Positions 19,727 to 26,933 of a DNA stretch of 64,000 bases are shown piece by piece. A program made the translations under genes and the position numbers. Location of the stretch: assembly GCF_003265325.1 (NCBI RefSeq), contig NZ_QGNX01000002.1, positions 310,001 to 374,000 of the forward strand. The letters are read 5' to 3'. The first letter of the stretch is position 1. Each line of letters opens with the position of its first letter. The notes under the pieces are model-generated. The model had not been told where the DNA came from. It saw only the letters and a list, made by a program, of their open reading frames with translations, and made no database searches. This stretch comes from Oceanibium sediminis. GTDB taxonomy: Bacteria; Pseudomonadota; Alphaproteobacteria; Rhodobacterales; Rhodobacteraceae.

Positions 19727-22127
19727 GCCGTTCGCCCGCCGGATCGAAGGGCGGCTCGGCCAGCACCACGCCGCGATGGGGGCGGCCCAGGATCATCACG
19801 TCCACCGCCGTGCCGGGCGTCGGGTCCTTCAAAAAGCCCAGCGCCAGCGACTTGCCCACCGTGTAGCCGTAGGTGCCGGAGGTGACGCGCCCCAGCGCCG
19901 CCCCGTCGGGGCTGAAGATCGGTTCGCCCCCGTTGGCGTCCGCCCCGTCGACGTCCGTCACCTCGATCAGGCACAGGTGCTCGCGCGCGGGCGTGTCCTT
20001 CAGCGCCACGTAGGCGGGCTTGTTCAGGAAATCCTTGTCCAGCTTGATCAGCCGGTCCAGCCCCACCTCCTGCGGCCAGTACTCGGGGCTGTATTCGCGC
20101 GACCAGGAGCCGTAGCCCTTCTCGATCCTCAGCGACATCAGCGCGCGGCTGCCCACCGGGCCCGCGCCATGGCGCTTGCCCGCCTCGATCAGCGCCGCGT
20201 AAAGCCGCGCCTGATCGGACGTGGCGCAATGCAGCTCCCAGCCCAGATCCCCGGTGAAGGAGACGCGCAGCGCGATCACCTCCACCCCGGCCAGCGTGAT
20301 TTTGGCCGAGCGCATGAAGGGAAACTCCGCCGTCGCAAGCGAAGCGTTGGTTATCCCCTGCAACATCGCGCGGGACGCGGGGCCCGCCACGTTGAAGCCG
20401 CACATCGCCTCCGTCCAACTCTCGAACCGCACCCCCTCGGGGCGTGGCACGGCGTTGAAGAAGCGCAGATGATAGCGCTCCGCCATGCCGGAGCCGACGA
20501 TCAGGAACACCTCCTCCCCCAGCCGCGTCACGGTGAAATCCCCCGCGATGCCGCCGCGCACGCCGATCAGCGGCGTCAGGCAGGACCGGCCCACCGCGCG
20601 CGGCATCCGGTTCGCGAAGATCGCGTTCAGCCAGTCCTCGGCCCCCGGCCCGGTCACGCTGTATTTCGCGAAGTTCGAGATATCGATGATCCCGGCGCGC
20701 TCCCGCAGCATCCGGCATTCCGCGCCAACCGGCTCGAACCAGTTCTGGCGCGTGAACCCGTTGGTTTCCATCGCGCCGGGGGTATCGGCAAACCACAACG
20801 GGTGCTCCCACCCCGCGTTCAGGCCAAAGACCGCGCCCCTGTCGCGCTGCGCCTCGTAAACCGGGCGGACGCGTGTGGGGCGGCCCGCGCTGCGTTCCTC
20901 GTTCGGGAAATGGATCGAAAAGCGGTTGGCGTACTGATCCCCCACCCGGGCCTTGGTGAACTTGCGATCCGCCCAAGGTCCGAAGCGCGCCAGGTCCCAG
21001 GGGAACATGTCCAGGTGCGGCTCCCCCGTCACGATCCACTCGGCCGTCAGCGCGCCAAGCCCGCCGGACTGAGAAAAGCCGGGGATGATGCCGTTGCAGC
21101 AGAAATAGCCCTTCAGCTCCGGCACCGGGCCGAACAGCGCGTTGGCGTCGGGCGACCAGATCATCGGGCCGTTGATCACCCGCTTGATCCCCGCCTCGCC
21201 CACCGCCGGAACGCGGTCGATCGCGCGCATCATGTTGTCCTCGATCCGCTCCAGGTCGTCGGCGAACAGCTCGTGGCCAAAGCCCTGCGGCGTGCCGTCC
21301 TCGGCCCAGAAGCGCACGTCCTTCTCATAGGCGCCGACAAGCAGGCCCTGCCCTTCCTGGCGCAGGTAGTATTCCCCGTCCCGATCCGCGACCGATGGCA
21401 AGCGTCGGCCCAGCGCGGCGATTTCCGGGATCGTTTCGGTCACGAAATACTGGTGTTCGGTGGGCAGCAGCGGCAGCTCGATCCCCGCCATCGCCGCCAC
21501 CTCCCGCCCCCACAGGCCAGCGGCATTCACCACCACCTCCGTGCGGATATCGCCCTTGGTCGTGCGCACGATCCAGGTGCCATCCGCCTGCGCCTCGGTC
21601 CCGGTCACGGGGGTGAAGCGGTGGATGTCCGCCCCGTTCTGGCGCGCCCCGGCAGCATAGGCCGCCGTCACGCCCGACGGGTCCACGTTCCCGCCCGAGG
21701 ATTCGAACATGATGCAGCGCACGCCGTCGAAATCCACCAGCGGATGCAACCGCTCCGCCTCGTCGCGGGTGATCTCGTGGAACTTCAGCCCGTAGTACTT
21801 CGCCTTGGCCGCCTGCAGGCGCAGCTGGTGTTCGCGCGCCTCCGTCTGCGCAAGGTAGAGCGAGCCGGGCTGGAACACGCCGCAACTTTGGCCCGTCTCC
21901 GCCTCCAGCGCGTTGTACAGGTCCATGGTGTAGTTCTGAATACGGGTAATGTTGTTGGTGTCGTGCAGCCCGTGGATGTTCGCCGCCGCGTGCCAGGTCG
22001 AGCCGGAGGTGAGCTCGTCCCGTTCCAGCAGCACCACGTCGCGCCAGCCGAGTTTCGTAAGATGATAAAGGATCGAGCAGCCGATCACGCCGCCCCCGAT
22101 CACGACAGCCTGCGCGTGGGTCTTCAA
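19716..22127 (-). CDS. Dimethylglycine/sarcosine dehydrogenase-like flavoprotein (FAD + GcvT domains)
   Basis: An 803-residue two-part enzyme. The N-terminal DAO-type FAD domain (about 1-370) starts with VVIGGGVIGCSILYHL and has GSTWHAAAN, where related dehydrogenases attach FAD to the His. A linker (about 370-430) is followed by a GcvT-like folate domain (about 430-710) and a GcvT C-terminal barrel (about 710-800). Family members oxidatively demethylate N-methyl amino acids and transfer the carbon to THF. The TTG at 22127 has GGAG 8 nt upstream and overlaps the preceding stop (TTGA). Third gene after the Rieske enzyme and the small helical protein, so the likely job is the second demethylation step, e.g. 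dimethylglycine to sarcosine; the exact substrate is unproven. Confidence 0.87.
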   Translation of the reverse strand: MKTHAQAVVIGGGVIGCSILYHLTKLGWRDVVLLERDELTSGSTWHAAANIHGLHDTNNITRIQNYTMDLYNALEAETGQSCGVFQPGSLYLAQTEAREHQLRLQAAKAKYYGLKFHEITRDEAERLHPLVDFDGVRCIMFESSGGNVDPSGVTAAYAAGARQNGADIHRFTPVTGTEAQADGTWIVRTTKGDIRTEVVVNAAGLWGREVAAMAGIELPLLPTEHQYFVTETIPEIAALGRRLPSVADRDGEYYLRQEGQGLLVGAYEKDVRFWAEDGTPQGFGHELFADDLERIEDNMMRAIDRVPAVGEAGIKRVINGPMIWSPDANALFGPVPELKGYFCCNGIIPGFSQSGGLGALTAEWIVTGEPHLDMFPWDLARFGPWADRKFTKARVGDQYANRFSIHFPNEERSAGRPTRVRPVYEAQRDRGAVFGLNAGWEHPLWFADTPGAMETNGFTRQNWFEPVGAECRMLRERAGIIDISNFAKYSVTGPGAEDWLNAIFANRMPRAVGRSCLTPLIGVRGGIAGDFTVTRLGEEVFLIVGSGMAERYHLRFFNAVPRPEGVRFESWTEAMCGFNVAGPASRAMLQGITNASLATAEFPFMRSAKITLAGVEVIALRVSFTGDLGWELHCATSDQARLYAALIEAGKRHGAGPVGSRALMSLRIEKGYGSWSREYSPEYWPQEVGLDRLIKLDKDFLNKPAYVALKDTPAREHLCLIEVTDVDGADANGGEPIFSPDGAALGRVTSGTYGYTVGKSLALGFLKDPTPGTAVDVMILGRPHRGVVLAEPPFDPAGERLRA

Positions 22128-22375
22128 GTCATATGCTCCTGCAGGCAGGGCTCTTCGCGGCCGTGTTGCCATAGGCGGTGGTTGAGTGTGCCGCTGTCCG
22201 CGCTTCCCGCCTGCAACGCGAAGACGAAGGCGTGCGTCAGGTAGAAACAGGCCGCATCGATGTCGCCGCGCGCCTCCGCCAGGTCACCGGCCAGGGTGTA
22301 GAGCCGCGCCAGCGCCACCGGGTCGCCCACGGCATGGGCCTGAAGCAGCGCGCGGTCCAGGGCGGCGGCCTGCAT
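22124..22375 (-). CDS. Small helical (TPR-like) protein of unknown function
   Basis: An 83-residue acidic-to-neutral protein that I cannot assign. Predicted helices pair as LARLYTLAGDLAEARG and IDAACFYLTHAFVFALQAG, reading like one and a half TPR units; there is no signal peptide or metal motif. The ATG at 22375 follows AGGGG, lies 5 nt after the Rieske stop, and its own stop overlaps the flavoprotein start, so it is translationally sandwiched between two catabolic enzymes. That coupling suggests an accessory or assembly role for one of them. A longer in-frame start (22420) would run into the Rieske gene. Confidence 0.7.
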   Translation of the reverse strand: MQAAALDRALLQAHAVGDPVALARLYTLAGDLAEARGDIDAACFYLTHAFVFALQAGSADSGTLNHRLWQHGREEPCLQEHMT

Positions 22376-22380
22376 CGCCC

Positions 22381-23550
22381 CTACCCCTGGCGCGGCTTGG
22401 TCATCTGCGTCGCCACCCAACGGTGGAACGCATGGGTCGGCCCATCCATCGCGGGCGAGAATTTGCCGCCGTCAAACAGCGCCCCGCGTCGCCCGCGCTG
22501 CATGCCTTCGACCACGAAGACATCCTCTTCGAACACGGTCTGCCAGAGCTTCGCGTTCGCCGCGCGCATCCCGTCGGTATGGGTGACGTCGGTGTGATCC
22601 TCGGCGTAGTAGATCTCGATATGCTCAACCGTGTGGCCGCAATCCACCGGCTCCAGAACGATGGCGTAAAAGTGGTCACGGTGCACGCCCATCAGCACGT
22701 TGGGATAGACGGCGACATATTCCGCGCCCTCGTCCCATTTCGCGTCCAGCCCGTCGAAATCGGGAAAGGCGCGCCCATCCTCGGTCCGCAGCTGGCGATA
22801 GACCAGCGTGCCCTGTCCCGAGAAGTCGGGGGAGTCGTCGATGTTGTAGTGATCCTCCAGCCGGGAATAGCTGTTCAGCCCCGGATGCACCCAGGGCAGG
22901 TGATAACTCTCGCAGTAGTTTTCGACCGCCAGCTTCCAGTTCGTCGCCACCTCCAGCTTGAAGGAGGACGTGGTGCCGCCGTGATACATCGGCTGCTCGA
23001 ACGCCGCCCAGCGCGCCAGCAGGTCGGAATGCGCCTCCTCGAAGCTGGGCGCGTCACCGCTGACGTTCACGAAGATCACGTCGTGCCACACGTGCGAGCG
23101 GATGCGGAACAGGCCAAGCTTGTCGCGGTCCACGTCCTCATGGGTGTTGCGCCCCGGCCCGCCGACGTGGGGCGTGGTGCGCAGCTTGCCCCCCAGCGTA
23201 TAGCACCAGCTGTGATAGGGGCAGCGGATCGCGCCCCGGATTTTCGTCGGCTCCTCCACCAGGATCATGCCCCGGTGGCGGCAGGTGTTCTGGAACACCC
23301 CGATAGAGCCGTCGTGATCGCGCACCAGCAGGATCGGCATGCCGAGGAAATCGACCGGCTTCGCGTCGCCCGGCTCAGGGATGTCCTTGCCGAACCCCAC
23401 GCCGGACCAGTTGGCGAACAGGACGGCGCGCTTTTCCTCCTCGAACAGCGCCTCGCTGATGTAATGCGCGTTGGGCAGGCCACGTGCCCGGTTCAACGGT
23501 GCCAGGACGGGATCAAGCTCTGTCTGGACAGTGTCGGAGTGAATATTCAT
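22381..23550 (-). CDS. Rieske-type monooxygenase alpha subunit, probable quaternary-ammonium demethylase
   Basis: A 389-residue Rieske non-heme iron oxygenase. The [2Fe-2S] ligands are in NTCRHRG (near residue 88) and CPYHSW (near 109). The mononuclear iron ligands appear in ENYCESYHLPWVHPGL (near 205-218), with the late acidic ligand in FEEDVFVVEGMQRG. The start at 23550 has GGGGGG before it; upstream residues to 23817 are discarded because promoter signals lie there. Paired with a DMGDH-like flavoprotein, it most resembles enzymes that remove a methyl group from glycine betaine or similar betaines. No ferredoxin reductase partner is encoded nearby. A different aromatic or betaine substrate cannot be excluded. 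Confidence 0.82.
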   Translation of the reverse strand: MNIHSDTVQTELDPVLAPLNRARGLPNAHYISEALFEEEKRAVLFANWSGVGFGKDIPEPGDAKPVDFLGMPILLVRDHDGSIGVFQNTCRHRGMILVEEPTKIRGAIRCPYHSWCYTLGGKLRTTPHVGGPGRNTHEDVDRDKLGLFRIRSHVWHDVIFVNVSGDAPSFEEAHSDLLARWAAFEQPMYHGGTTSSFKLEVATNWKLAVENYCESYHLPWVHPGLNSYSRLEDHYNIDDSPDFSGQGTLVYRQLRTEDGRAFPDFDGLDAKWDEGAEYVAVYPNVLMGVHRDHFYAIVLEPVDCGHTVEHIEIYYAEDHTDVTHTDGMRAANAKLWQTVFEEDVFVVEGMQRGRRGALFDGGKFSPAMDGPTHAFHRWVATQMTKPRQG

Positions 23551-23568
23551 TGGACGCCCCCCTTTTTC

Positions 23569-23600
23569 GCGCAACGCCGCTTCATGGAGCAGCGTTGCGC
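23569..23600 (-). promoter_or_regulatory. 13-bp hairpin in the leader of the Rieske mRNA
   Basis: Positions 23569-23581 pair with 23588-23600 around a 6-nt loop. The single imperfect pair is G-U in minus-strand RNA but C-A in plus-strand RNA, so the structure favours the Rieske transcript. It ends 18 nt before the ATG, next to the AAAAAGGGGGG ribosome-binding region. It may affect translation or mRNA stability. Confidence 0.6.
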
Positions 23601-23627
23601 AAGGGCGTCGGTCGCTCAAGATCAATA

Positions 23628-23656
23628 ATTCTACCGCGTCGGGTGAGCTTGATTCA
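23628..23656 (-). promoter_or_regulatory. Predicted promoter of the Rieske operon
   Basis: On the minus strand TGAATC (23651-23656) and TAGAAT (23628-23633) are 17 bp apart. The -35 lies inside the downstream LysR box, as is common for LysR-activated promoters. The predicted transcript start near 23621 leaves a leader of about 70 nt containing the hairpin. Confidence 0.45.
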
Positions 23657-23657
23657 C
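23643..23657. promoter_or_regulatory. LysR-type operator 1 (T-N11-A box) upstream of the Rieske operon
   Basis: GTGAGCTTGATTCAC is an imperfect dyad with the T-N11-A form bound by LysR-type regulators. It matches the box at 24587-24601 at 12 of 15 positions and overlaps the lysR stop codon and the predicted -35 of the Rieske operon. Confidence 0.6.
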
Positions 23658-24556
23658 CGGAGAGTGCTGACGCTGTCCAGCAGCCAGCGCTGGAACACCC
23701 CGGCCGAGGGATGCTCGGCCGGGCCTTCGGCACGCTCGATGTGAAAACTGTTCGGGGCCGCCATGCTGTAGGAGCCGAGCACCTCCAGCGCGCCGACTGC
23801 CAACAGGGGGCTGACAAGCCGCTGCCAGCCCAGCACCACGCCGGCGCCGTCCTGCGCGGCTTGCAGGGCGATCATGTAGTTGTTTACCCGGGCCCCGCGC
23901 GCCAGCGGGCCGTGGTAGCCGAATTCGGCGAACCAGCTGGACCAGGTCGTCCAGTTCTGATCCTCGGCGTTCAGGTGGATCAGCGGCAACCCGGCCAGCG
24001 CCGTGAGGTCAGGCTTCGGCGTCGCGGCGACGAAACCGGGCGCGGCCAGCGGGACGAGCCGGTCCTGAAACAGCTTGTGGTACTGGTGTTTCGAGTTTTT
24101 GTCCCGCCCGTAGACGATCCGCAGGTCGGCCGCGGGGCCGGTACGCTCGCGGCTGTCGGACAGGATCTGGTTGATCCCGACCTCGGGGTGTTCGCGCCAG
24201 AATCCGGTGATGCGCGGCGTCAGCCACAGCGCGGCGACGGCCGTCGTCGCCCCCACCACAAGTGCCCGGTCCTGGCCCTGCTGGCGAATACGCTCCACCG
24301 TGCCGGCGATGCCGGACAGGCTGTTGCGCATCACACCGAACAACTCCAACCCCGCTTCCGACAGGGCGACACCGCGATGCACCCGCTCGAACAGGGGCAC
24401 GCCCAGTTCCTGTTCCAGCGCCCGGATCTGGTGGCTGACGGCGCCCGGCGTCACGTTCAGCTCTGCCGCCGCGCGCTTGAAACTCGCGTGCCGCGCCGCC
24501 ACCTCGAAGGCGACGAGCGTGGTCATCGGGGGCAGGCCGTAGTGGCGTCGAACCAT
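23654..24556 (-). CDS. LysR-family transcriptional regulator (GcvA-like)
   Basis: A 300-residue regulator. The N-terminal winged helix (about residues 10-65) contains FKRAAAELNVTPGAVSHQIRALEQELGV in the expected place, and the remainder is the periplasmic-binding-like effector domain. The length and the sequence LPPMTTLVAFEVAARHASF resemble the GcvA branch. I prefer the ATG at 24556 over an in-frame GTG at 24601, because the latter would lie inside the palindromic operator. It precedes the Rieske operon on the same strand and has one predicted box at each end of its gene, consistent with autoregulation and activation of the demethylation genes. The inducer is unknown. Confidence 0.9.
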   Translation of the reverse strand: MVRRHYGLPPMTTLVAFEVAARHASFKRAAAELNVTPGAVSHQIRALEQELGVPLFERVHRGVALSEAGLELFGVMRNSLSGIAGTVERIRQQGQDRALVVGATTAVAALWLTPRITGFWREHPEVGINQILSDSRERTGPAADLRIVYGRDKNSKHQYHKLFQDRLVPLAAPGFVAATPKPDLTALAGLPLIHLNAEDQNWTTWSSWFAEFGYHGPLARGARVNNYMIALQAAQDGAGVVLGWQRLVSPLLAVGALEVLGSYSMAAPNSFHIERAEGPAEHPSAGVFQRWLLDSVSTLR

Positions 24557-24586
24557 CTGATCCGCTTTCGGGTGAGCACATCTCGC

Positions 24587-24601
24587 GTGAGTATGACTCA
24601 C
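24587..24601. promoter_or_regulatory. LysR-type operator 2 (perfect palindrome) between lysR and the GNAT gene
   Basis: GTGAGTATGACTCAC is a perfect inverted repeat (7-bp arms when the flanking C and G are counted, 24586-24602) and fits T-N11-A. It lies 31 nt upstream of the chosen lysR start and 93 nt upstream of the GNAT start. A further half-site GGTGAG occurs at 24571-24576. Confidence 0.62.
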
Positions 24602-24693
24602 GACGCGCGATGCCGCCAGCCCGCTCTTGCGCGGAACCGCCGATTGGGGAAATCTTGCGCCCGGACGACAAGACCACCCGCGAAGGAGCCGCG

Positions 24694-25512
24694 ATGCCGA
24701 TCACAGGAATGACCCGGGACGACCTTGCCATGGTGCTCGGCTGGGCCGCCGAGGAGGGGTGGAACCCCGGCCTTGACGATGCGGACGCCTTCTTCGCCGC
24801 CGATCCCGGGGGCTTCTTCCTGAACATCGTCGACGGAGAGCCGGCGGCCGCCATCTCCGTCGTCAATCACAGCGCGGATTTCGCGTTCCTCGGGCTCTAC
24901 ATCTGCCGCCCCGCATTTCGCGGGCAAGGGCATGGGCTGGCCTTGTGGCAGGACGCCATCCGCCACGCCGGGACACGTTGCGTCGGGTTGGACGGGGTGC
25001 CGGACCAGCAGGACAACTATCGCCGCTCGGGCTTTTCGGGCACCGGGCGCACGATCCGCTACCGGGGCCAGCCGCAGGCGGCGTCCGCCACCGCGCTGCG
25101 CCCGGCGGAGGCGGCGGACATGGCGCTGCTGCTCGACCTGGACCGGGCCGCATCCGGCCTGACGCGCGAGGCTTATGCCCGGGCCTGGTTCGCGGGCACC
25201 CCGACGCGGCGGACGCTGATCCTGAACGACAGGGCTGCGGCCACCTACAGGCGCTGCGGCGAAGGGGTGAAGATCGGCCCGCTTTTCGCGCCCGACGCCG
25301 AGGCAGCGCTGACGCTGCTGCGCGCCACGCCGTTTCCGGGGCAGGATCGCCCGGTCTTCGTCGATATCCCCGAAACCTGCACGGCCCTCAGCGGGCTGGC
25401 CACCGGCGAAGGCTTCGGCCCCGTGTTCGAGACGGCGCGGATGTACACCGGTACACCGCCCGAGAGCACGCCGCCCCCCTTCCACGCGGTGATGACGCTG
25501 GAACTCGGCTAG
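24694..25512 (+). CDS. GNAT-family N-acetyltransferase with C-terminal acetyltransferase-like domain
   Basis: A 272-residue protein. The N-terminal GNAT fold (about residues 1-125) has the acetyl-CoA loop CRPAFRGQGHGLALWQDA near 70-87. The C-terminal half (about 135-270) looks like a second, divergent GNAT-like domain. The ATG at 24694 has GAAGGAG 5 nt upstream. It is divergent from lysR, across the palindromic operator, and converges on the carnitine dehydrogenase with stop codons sharing CTAG. The acceptor substrate is unknown; regulation by the same LysR protein is inferred from the operator. Confidence 0.83.
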   Translation: MPITGMTRDDLAMVLGWAAEEGWNPGLDDADAFFAADPGGFFLNIVDGEPAAAISVVNHSADFAFLGLYICRPAFRGQGHGLALWQDAIRHAGTRCVGLDGVPDQQDNYRRSGFSGTGRTIRYRGQPQAASATALRPAEAADMALLLDLDRAASGLTREAYARAWFAGTPTRRTLILNDRAAATYRRCGEGVKIGPLFAPDAEAALTLLRATPFPGQDRPVFVDIPETCTALSGLATGEGFGPVFETARMYTGTPPESTPPPFHAVMTLELG

Positions 25513-26933
25513 CCCATGGTCCCCGCGCCGTCCCCCGTGGACGTGCGCAGTGTCGCCAGCCGCGCGGCCAACTCGGGCGGCGGGGCACAGGATTTGCGGG
25601 TGCCGAGGTCAACGTGCAGCAGGAACTGCTCCGCCTCGGACAGCAGCACGCCGTCGCGCAGCATCCGATGGGCAAGGCGCAGCTTCTTCCCCTCGGCTTG
25701 CAGGACGGTGGTTTCCACGTGGATCCTGTCGCCCGCCAGCGCCTCCGCCCGGTAGCGGATGGTGATTTCCGCGGTGAAGAAGCTGAAGCCCCCGGCCACG
25801 TAGGCGGCATCCGCCCCGACATGCGCGAGCACCGCGTCGGCGGCGTCGGAATAGACCTGCCCGTAGCGGCTTTCGTTCATGTGCCCGTTGTAGTCGGTCC
25901 AGTCCACCGGCACCGTGCGCCGCACCGTTTGCAGGGGACCGCCCGCCTCGGGCTGGTGGACGTGGGGGACCTCATGCGCGGCGACGACGCCGCCCGCCGC
26001 CACGCCGCGGGGTTTCAGCGCGCGGATCATCGCGACCAGGTTGTCGTCGCGCAAGGTTTCCAGCGCGTGGGGGGTCAGGTGACCGGATTGCGCGTCGGAC
26101 TGGCTGGCGATCAGCTCGACCAGCTCGTCGGTATACTCGGGCACATCCGTCAGCCTGCTCCACGGCCAGGCGAGGGCCGGGCCGAACTGGGCGAGGAAGT
26201 GGCGCATTCCCGCCGGGCCGCCGCCGATGCGATAGGTCTCGAACAGGCCCATCTGCCCCCAGCGCAGCCCGAAGCCCAGCCGGATGGCGTCGTCGATCTC
26301 TGCCGTGGTCGCGACGCCGTCGCGCACCAGCCAGAGCGCCTCTCGCCAGACGGATTCGAGCAGGCGGTCCGCGATATGCGCATCGATTTCCTTGCGCACG
26401 ACCAGCGGGTGCATGCCGATCCCGCGCAAGATGGCGCAGGCTGCGTCCGTCAGGCCCCGCTCGCCCGCGTCGCCGGGCACCAGCTCGACCAGCGGCAGCA
26501 GGTAGACCGGGTTGAACGGATGCGCCACCATCAGCCGCGCTGGATGGCGCAGCCCCCGGCGCAGCTCGGACGGGCGAAAACCCGAGGTGGACGAGCCGAT
26601 CAGCGTGTCCGCGCCCGCCGCCGCCTCGATCTCGGCATAAGTTTGCGCTTTCAGGTCCAGCCGCTCGGGCACGCTTTCCTGCACCCAGTCGGCCCCCTCG
26701 ACAGCCGCCGCGATACTGTCGGCCCATGTCAGCCGCCCCTCATCCGGCAGGGCGTGGTCATAAAGCATCGGCAGGCTGCGCCGGGCATGGGCCAGCACCG
26801 CGTCCAGCCGCGCCTTGGCGTCGGGGGCGGGATCGAAGACGCGCACGTCCCAGCCGTTGAGCAGGAAGCGCGCCGCCCAGCCGCCGCCGATCACCCCGCC
26901 GCCGATGATCGCGGCAACACGCGGGGCGCTCAT
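25509..26933 (-). CDS. lcdH: L-carnitine 3-dehydrogenase fused to a hotdog thioesterase domain
   Basis: A 474-residue fusion. Residues 1-310 form a 3-hydroxyacyl-CoA dehydrogenase-like enzyme with the NAD loop IIGGGVIGGGWAARF at about 8-22, HPFNPVYLLPLVELV near 140 and the C-terminal helical domain. Residues 330-474 form a 4HBT hotdog domain with VDWTDYNGHMNESRYGQVYSDA. In known L-carnitine degradation, the dehydrogenase makes 3-dehydrocarnitine and the thioesterase releases glycine betaine from betainyl-CoA; the fusion is reported in some rhizobia. The ATG at 26933 overlaps the cdhC stop as ATGA. The product betaine would feed the Rieske/flavoprotein pair next door. Confidence 0.87.
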   Translation of the reverse strand: MSAPRVAAIIGGGVIGGGWAARFLLNGWDVRVFDPAPDAKARLDAVLAHARRSLPMLYDHALPDEGRLTWADSIAAAVEGADWVQESVPERLDLKAQTYAEIEAAAGADTLIGSSTSGFRPSELRRGLRHPARLMVAHPFNPVYLLPLVELVPGDAGERGLTDAACAILRGIGMHPLVVRKEIDAHIADRLLESVWREALWLVRDGVATTAEIDDAIRLGFGLRWGQMGLFETYRIGGGPAGMRHFLAQFGPALAWPWSRLTDVPEYTDELVELIASQSDAQSGHLTPHALETLRDDNLVAMIRALKPRGVAAGGVVAAHEVPHVHQPEAGGPLQTVRRTVPVDWTDYNGHMNESRYGQVYSDAADAVLAHVGADAAYVAGGFSFFTAEITIRYRAEALAGDRIHVETTVLQAEGKKLRLAHRMLRDGVLLSEAEQFLLHVDLGTRKSCAPPPELAARLATLRTSTGDGAGTMG

